Source of the DNA: an uncultured Bacteroidales bacterium
GTDB taxonomy: Bacteria; Bacteroidota; Bacteroidia; Bacteroidales; ML635J-15
Length of the DNA stretch: 9,132 nt
Direction of reading: 5' to 3'
Assembly: GCA_905233405.1 (NCBI GenBank)
Contig: CAJOEG010000046.1
Location: 1 to 9,132, forward strand
How positions within the stretch are numbered: the first letter of the stretch is position 1; every line of letters begins with the position of its first letter. Under the pieces are notes generated by a model. The model was given only the letters and a program-made list of their open reading frames with translations. It did not search any database and had not been told where the DNA came from. Made by a program: the position numbers and the translations under genes. Shown piece after piece: positions 7,399-9,132 of the stretch.

Positions 7399-7584
7399 TT
7401 AGCTGAAAATCTTTATCAGGAAAAAGACAAACAGCAGAATGGATACGACTGTTATCAAGATGTAGCCAAAGTCGCTTCCGGCAAACCAGCTGACAATTCC
7501 TATTTCGCCTGCAATTACACAAAGCATCGGGATAAGGAACATAATCAGGAACACCACTATGAATACTTTAATTAACACTTTCAT
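7399..7584 (-). CDS. Small membrane protein, 61 aa, two predicted helices
   Basis: The protein is almost entirely hydrophobic. A first membrane helix spans about residues 6-28 (VFIVVFLIMFLIPMLCVIAG), then a short loop with GSDFG, then a second helix at about 40-59 ending in KIFS. Basic residues (K2, K6) precede helix 1, and a lysine lies near the C-terminus. The reading frame can be extended two codons to a TTG at 7590, but ATG at 7584 is the better start because all recognised genes here use ATG. A function cannot be assigned; small two-helix proteins in such clusters may be holins, toxin-like peptides or membrane anchors, and nothing in the sequence decides between them. It follows a 122-nt gap containing a hairpin and precedes the 194-aa gene by 41 nt. 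Confidence 0.72.
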   Translation of the reverse strand: MKVLIKVFIVVFLIMFLIPMLCVIAGEIGIVSWFAGSDFGYILITVVSILLFVFFLIKIFS

Positions 7585-7649
7585 TTTCAATCAGTTTTTA
7601 GTTATTATTTATTCTTAATTTACTTCAATACAAGGCCGTGCATCCCCTG

Positions 7650-7676
7650 ACTTGTGCCGTTTTTGGTGGTACAAGT
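7650..7676 (-). other. Hairpin in the gap before the small membrane protein gene
   Basis: ACTTGT and ACAAGT form a perfect 6-bp stem, continued inward by CC/GG past one mismatch. No T-run follows on either strand, so it is not a typical terminator. It may stabilise or process the mRNA between the 75-aa and 61-aa genes. Confidence 0.35.
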
Positions 7677-7706
7677 TGCGCAGTTTTGCAACAAATGGTT
7701 AGGCTA

Positions 7707-7934
7707 TTATCTCACATACGGGTCACGGTATTTCTCGGCAATCCTCAAAAGTTCGCAGTAGAGGTCGTCGTTGCGCATATAGATGTTGTGGTCGTGTGCC
7801 CACTTGTCAATTAACTCCTCGAGCGACTTGTTTCCGAACTTGCTATCGACCAGTTCGGCAACAGCATTGCTTTCACTCAGTCCCGATATGGCGTATCCTG
7901 CAGCCATCATACCTAAGTCTCTTAGAAATCCCAT
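7707..7934 (-). CDS. Hypothetical protein, 75 aa
   Basis: I do not recognise this small protein. Its N-terminus (2-19, GFLRDLGMMAAGYAISGL) is a mildly hydrophobic glycine- and alanine-containing helix, too weak to be called a firm membrane segment. Residues 23-50 (AVAELVDSKFGNKSLEELIDKWA) look helical and amphipathic, and the C-terminal part (57-75) contains LYCELLRIAEKYRDPYVR. The start is ATG at 7934, 16 nt after the preceding ORF, and the stop is TAA. An AATCAGTTTTT-type motif lies just upstream, and a near copy lies upstream of the next gene. Codon pattern and compactness fit a real gene, but I found no family or catalytic motif. Confidence 0.68.
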   Translation of the reverse strand: MGFLRDLGMMAAGYAISGLSESNAVAELVDSKFGNKSLEELIDKWAHDHNIYMRNDDLYCELLRIAEKYRDPYVR

Positions 7935-7950
7935 AATTCTTAATTTTTAA

Positions 7951-8121
7951 TCAGTTTTTCATTATTTTGATGCCAATTACGGCAAAATTCACTTCTCTAC
8001 CAAAAATTTCGGGAACCATTTTCCCGAAATTATAGGCCACCTTATTATATAGGCAACCGTGCGACGGAACTTTTGTCTCGCCGTACGAACTTTTTCCTGA
8101 ACTTATGTTTTTTGCGTCCAT
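7951..8121 (-). CDS. Hypothetical 56-aa ORF, first in the cluster; may be a leader ORF
   Basis: I do not recognise the product. From ATG at 8121 it would encode 56 residues, with SSGKSSYGETKVPSHGCLY in the first half and a more hydrophobic end (VNFAVIGIKI). An upstream in-frame TTG at 8148 would add nine residues but is a less likely start. The ORF contains a perfect 11-bp inverted repeat (8005-8031) followed on the coding strand by TTTTT, so this segment may act as a transcription attenuator and the peptide may be a leader or even not made. It is the first ORF after the cluster promoter, with a leader of about 138 nt, and ends 16 nt before the 75-aa gene. The protein call rests only on position, ATG start and open frame. 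Confidence 0.45.
   Translation of the reverse strand: MDAKNISSGKSSYGETKVPSHGCLYNKVAYNFGKMVPEIFGREVNFAVIGIKIMKN
8005..8031 (-). promoter_or_regulatory. Perfect 11-bp hairpin, candidate attenuator
   Basis: Arms AATTTCGGGAA and TTCCCGAAATT enclose a 5-nt loop. On the transcribed (minus) strand the 3' arm runs into TTTTTGG, giving an intrinsic-terminator-like structure about 230 nt after the predicted transcription start and inside the first ORF. Confidence 0.5.
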
Positions 8122-8197
8122 AACTATTTTAATTAACAAATTAAACAATCCATCAATTCACATCGTTTTCCCACCGTAGCGTTATGTTGCTCGGTTG

Positions 8198-8217
8198 GAG
8201 CGGCTCAAGGCCGTCTC
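8198..8217 (-). other. Leader hairpin of the six-gene cluster
   Basis: On the minus strand GAG-A-CGGC-CTTGA-GCCG-CTC folds into a 7-bp stem with one bulged A and a 5-nt loop. It lies about 45 nt after the predicted start, within the untranslated leader. No T-run follows. Confidence 0.4.
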
Positions 8218-8265
8218 TTGATGCTAAAATTCTCAAAGAACTTTCTTTCCTATTGGAAATCAATG

Positions 8266-8297
8266 CAAAAGTAAAATAAATTTCCGATATGACCAAA
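8266..8297 (-). promoter_or_regulatory. Promoter of the six-gene cluster
   Basis: On the minus strand the -33 element TTTG (8294-8297) and the -7 element TACTTTTG (8266-8273) are separated by 20 bp, a close match to the Bacteroidetes consensus. Transcription would start near 8259. I found no comparable promoter before the internal genes of the cluster. Confidence 0.75.
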
Positions 8298-8552
8298 AAA
8301 TTTGGCAATTATTTTCAAACTTTTTTGCATTTTACATGAAAATCAGCACAATACTTTGCTCCTATTATAAATAATGCTGTCCACAGACAACATTTTTGTA
8401 AGTTTAAACCATAACACCATTTAGTTTTATTCTCATAGAATCTCACACAACTGACTTATATACAACATCATGCCATTTGCAACAGCAATTAGTGTAACGG
8501 CTGTTGCAAAATTTTCCTTCCAGAAATGTGCGCATTAGATTTTTATCAATTA
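8298..8552. other. Gene-free region between divergent promoters
   Basis: This AT-rich region separates the leftward cluster promoter from the rightward antitoxin promoter. Apart from the inverted repeat at 8476-8510 I see no gene, RNA or repeat. Short start-to-stop stretches on both strands are ten codons or fewer. Confidence 0.55.
8476..8510. repeat. 11-bp perfect inverted repeat
   Basis: Arms TTTGCAACAGC (8476-8486) and GCTGTTGCAAA (8500-8510) enclose 13 nt (AATTAGTGTAACG). On the plus strand ATTTTCCTTC follows, only a weak T-tract. It ends about 43 bp before the -33 element of the antitoxin promoter. It could be a protein-binding site or a leftover terminator; no gene upstream on the plus strand would need a terminator here. 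Confidence 0.55.
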
Positions 8553-8583
8553 CTTGTTTATCAAAAGATTTTATTTAATTTTG
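8553..8583 (+). promoter_or_regulatory. Promoter of the antitoxin gene
   Basis: CTTG (8553-8556) and TAATTTTG (8576-8583) match the -33 and -7 elements with 19 bp between. Transcription would begin near 8590, which excludes the TTG at 8554 as start codon and supports ATG at 8605. Confidence 0.65.
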
Positions 8584-8604
8584 CAAAAAATAAACGATAG
8601 GCTT

Positions 8605-8862
8605 ATGACAACAACTGCATTAAATAATTTATGGAGCTACCTGCAGGGACTTTCTTTGTCGCAAAGTGACCGTGAGTGGCTTGCCAGCAAGCTAATTAAA
8701 ACCGACGATAGTATTTCTGATATGGCTGCAGAGAAGCGCAAAGACGATTTTCTCCGTTTGGCCGGTTGTTGGTCTGATGCAGAAGGAGAAGAGTATTATC
8801 AGATGATGAAGCATCGTAACGACGGACGACCTGCAAACCGAGAAGTTAACCTTGATGATTGA
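8605..8862 (+). CDS. Small VapB-like antitoxin of a Bacteroidetes toxin-antitoxin pair
   Basis: This 85-residue protein opens with ALNNLWSYLQGLSLSQSDRE (5-24) and continues WLASKLI. That N-terminal signature is common in small Bacteroidetes proteins encoded directly before PIN-domain or RelE-type toxins and annotated as antitoxins; assignment is from remembered family resemblance. A middle segment FLRLAGCWSD and an acidic, charged C-terminus (about 55-85), which in such proteins contacts the toxin, follow. The frame can be extended upstream to a TTG, but the promoter at 8553-8583 and the ATG at 8605 fix the start. Its stop codon TGA overlaps the reading frame of a toxin remnant that starts with ATG at 8855. 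The usual pair would neutralise an RNase toxin in the cytoplasm and autoregulate its own promoter. Here the antitoxin seems intact but its partner does not. Confidence 0.72.
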   Translation: MTTTALNNLWSYLQGLSLSQSDREWLASKLIKTDDSISDMAAEKRKDDFLRLAGCWSDAEGEEYYQMMKHRNDGRPANREVNLDD

Positions 8863-8932
8863 CGTTACACACAACCTCAAGCACTTTAGCCAAATGCCAG
8901 GCATAAAATGTGTTGACTGGGTAGAAAAATAG
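8855..8932 (+). pseudogene. Remnant of a PIN-domain (VapC-like) toxin gene
   Basis: A 25-codon frame starts with ATG at 8855, overlapping the antitoxin stop (ATGATTGA), and ends with TAG at 8930-8932. After the first two codons it reads DVTHNLKHFSQMPGIKCVDW. This resembles the C-terminal end of VapC/FitB-type PIN toxins, typically LVTxNxKHFxxIxGLxxxxW, including the conserved TxN. The first ~110 residues expected of the family, with the catalytic acidic residues at the N-terminus and middle, are absent. The position and overlap are those of an intact toxin gene, so the simplest reading is one internal deletion joining the toxin start to its last 23 codons. The short product cannot be an active nuclease. 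Whether it is translated or still binds the antitoxin is unknown. Confidence 0.6.
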
Positions 8933-9016
8933 ATGTAAGCATCAAATTATTTAGTAACCAGTACCATACAGCCTATTGTTGCCACATTCCGCGTACTTGC
9001 CAGCAATCCATCCTTT

Positions 9017-9132
9017 CTAATACCCAAATCCAATCGCCCACAGCGGCAACTTGTTTTTGTATGGTGTTTCAATGTCGTCGGCAAGGATGTAGGAATTTGG
9101 AATGTCTGGTATCTGGTCGTAGGTTTTGCCCG
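9017..9132 (-). CDS. C-terminal end of an unidentified protein (partial)
   Basis: The minus strand is open from the right edge to TAG at 9017-9019, encoding the last 37 residues. These include PDIPNSYILADDIE and end in LPLWAIGFGY. The tail resembles the (I/L)PLWxFGFLY ending that I remember from large Bacteroidetes ATP-binding hypothetical proteins, but I cannot name the family with confidence. The gene converges on the antitoxin/toxin-remnant locus; the 84 bp between them (8933-9016) contains no clear terminator. Confidence 0.55.
   Translation of the reverse strand, partial: GKTYDQIPDIPNSYILADDIETPYKNKLPLWAIGFGY

Noticed and set aside
7650..7691. Terminator between the 75-aa and 61-aa genes
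   Set aside because: The hairpins at 7650-7676 and 7676-7691 have short stems and no T-run on the transcribed strand.
8122..8148. TTG start giving a 65-residue first cluster protein
   Set aside because: ATG at 8121 in the same frame is preferred in this lineage; the nine extra residues have no support.
8554..8604. TTG start giving a 17-residue longer antitoxin
   Set aside because: It overlaps the -33/-7 promoter elements, so it would not be in the transcript; ATG at 8605 is better.

Overview
The window looks like a chromosomal stretch of a Bacteroidales bacterium (Bacteroides/Prevotella-like). The evidence is Bacteroidetes-type promoters (-7 TAnnTTTG, with TTTG/TTG about 19-20 bp upstream), weak A-rich ribosome-binding regions, a BspA-like leucine-rich-repeat protein, an EF-G2-type elongation factor paralog and a Bacteroidetes-style small antitoxin. 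Genus assignment is inference.

Left part (1-4480), conserved housekeeping genes, all on the minus strand. nadB (L-aspartate oxidase, first step of de novo NAD synthesis) runs off the left edge. To its right are a short gene-free region, a Rho-independent terminator, a tRNA-Gly(CCC) gene with its own -7 element, a region of degenerate short repeats, and a complete EF-G paralog (fusA2-like) with terminator and promoter. The paralog has lost the catalytic histidine of the G3 motif (DCPGM instead of DTPGH). It resembles the Bacteroides EF-G2 described as a GTPase-deficient translation factor used under nutrient limitation.

Middle part (4451-8297), accessory cluster. Six minus-strand genes follow one good promoter (8266-8297) and end at a weak terminator (4451-4480). 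In transcription order they are: a 56-aa ORF containing a strong terminator-like hairpin, a 75-aa protein, a 61-aa two-helix membrane protein, a 194-aa protein, a 487-aa BspA-like LRR protein without a signal peptide, and a 236-aa protein. Only the LRR protein belongs to a family I recognise. The long leader, internal hairpin and shared orientation suggest one regulated operon of unknown function, and this is the best candidate for an undescribed system here.

Right part (8300-9132). A gene-poor region between divergent promoters holds an 11-bp inverted repeat. It is followed on the plus strand by a small VapB-like antitoxin gene whose partner PIN-domain toxin seems reduced to its start codon and last ~23 codons by an internal deletion. 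The C-terminal end of an unidentified minus-strand gene enters from the right edge.
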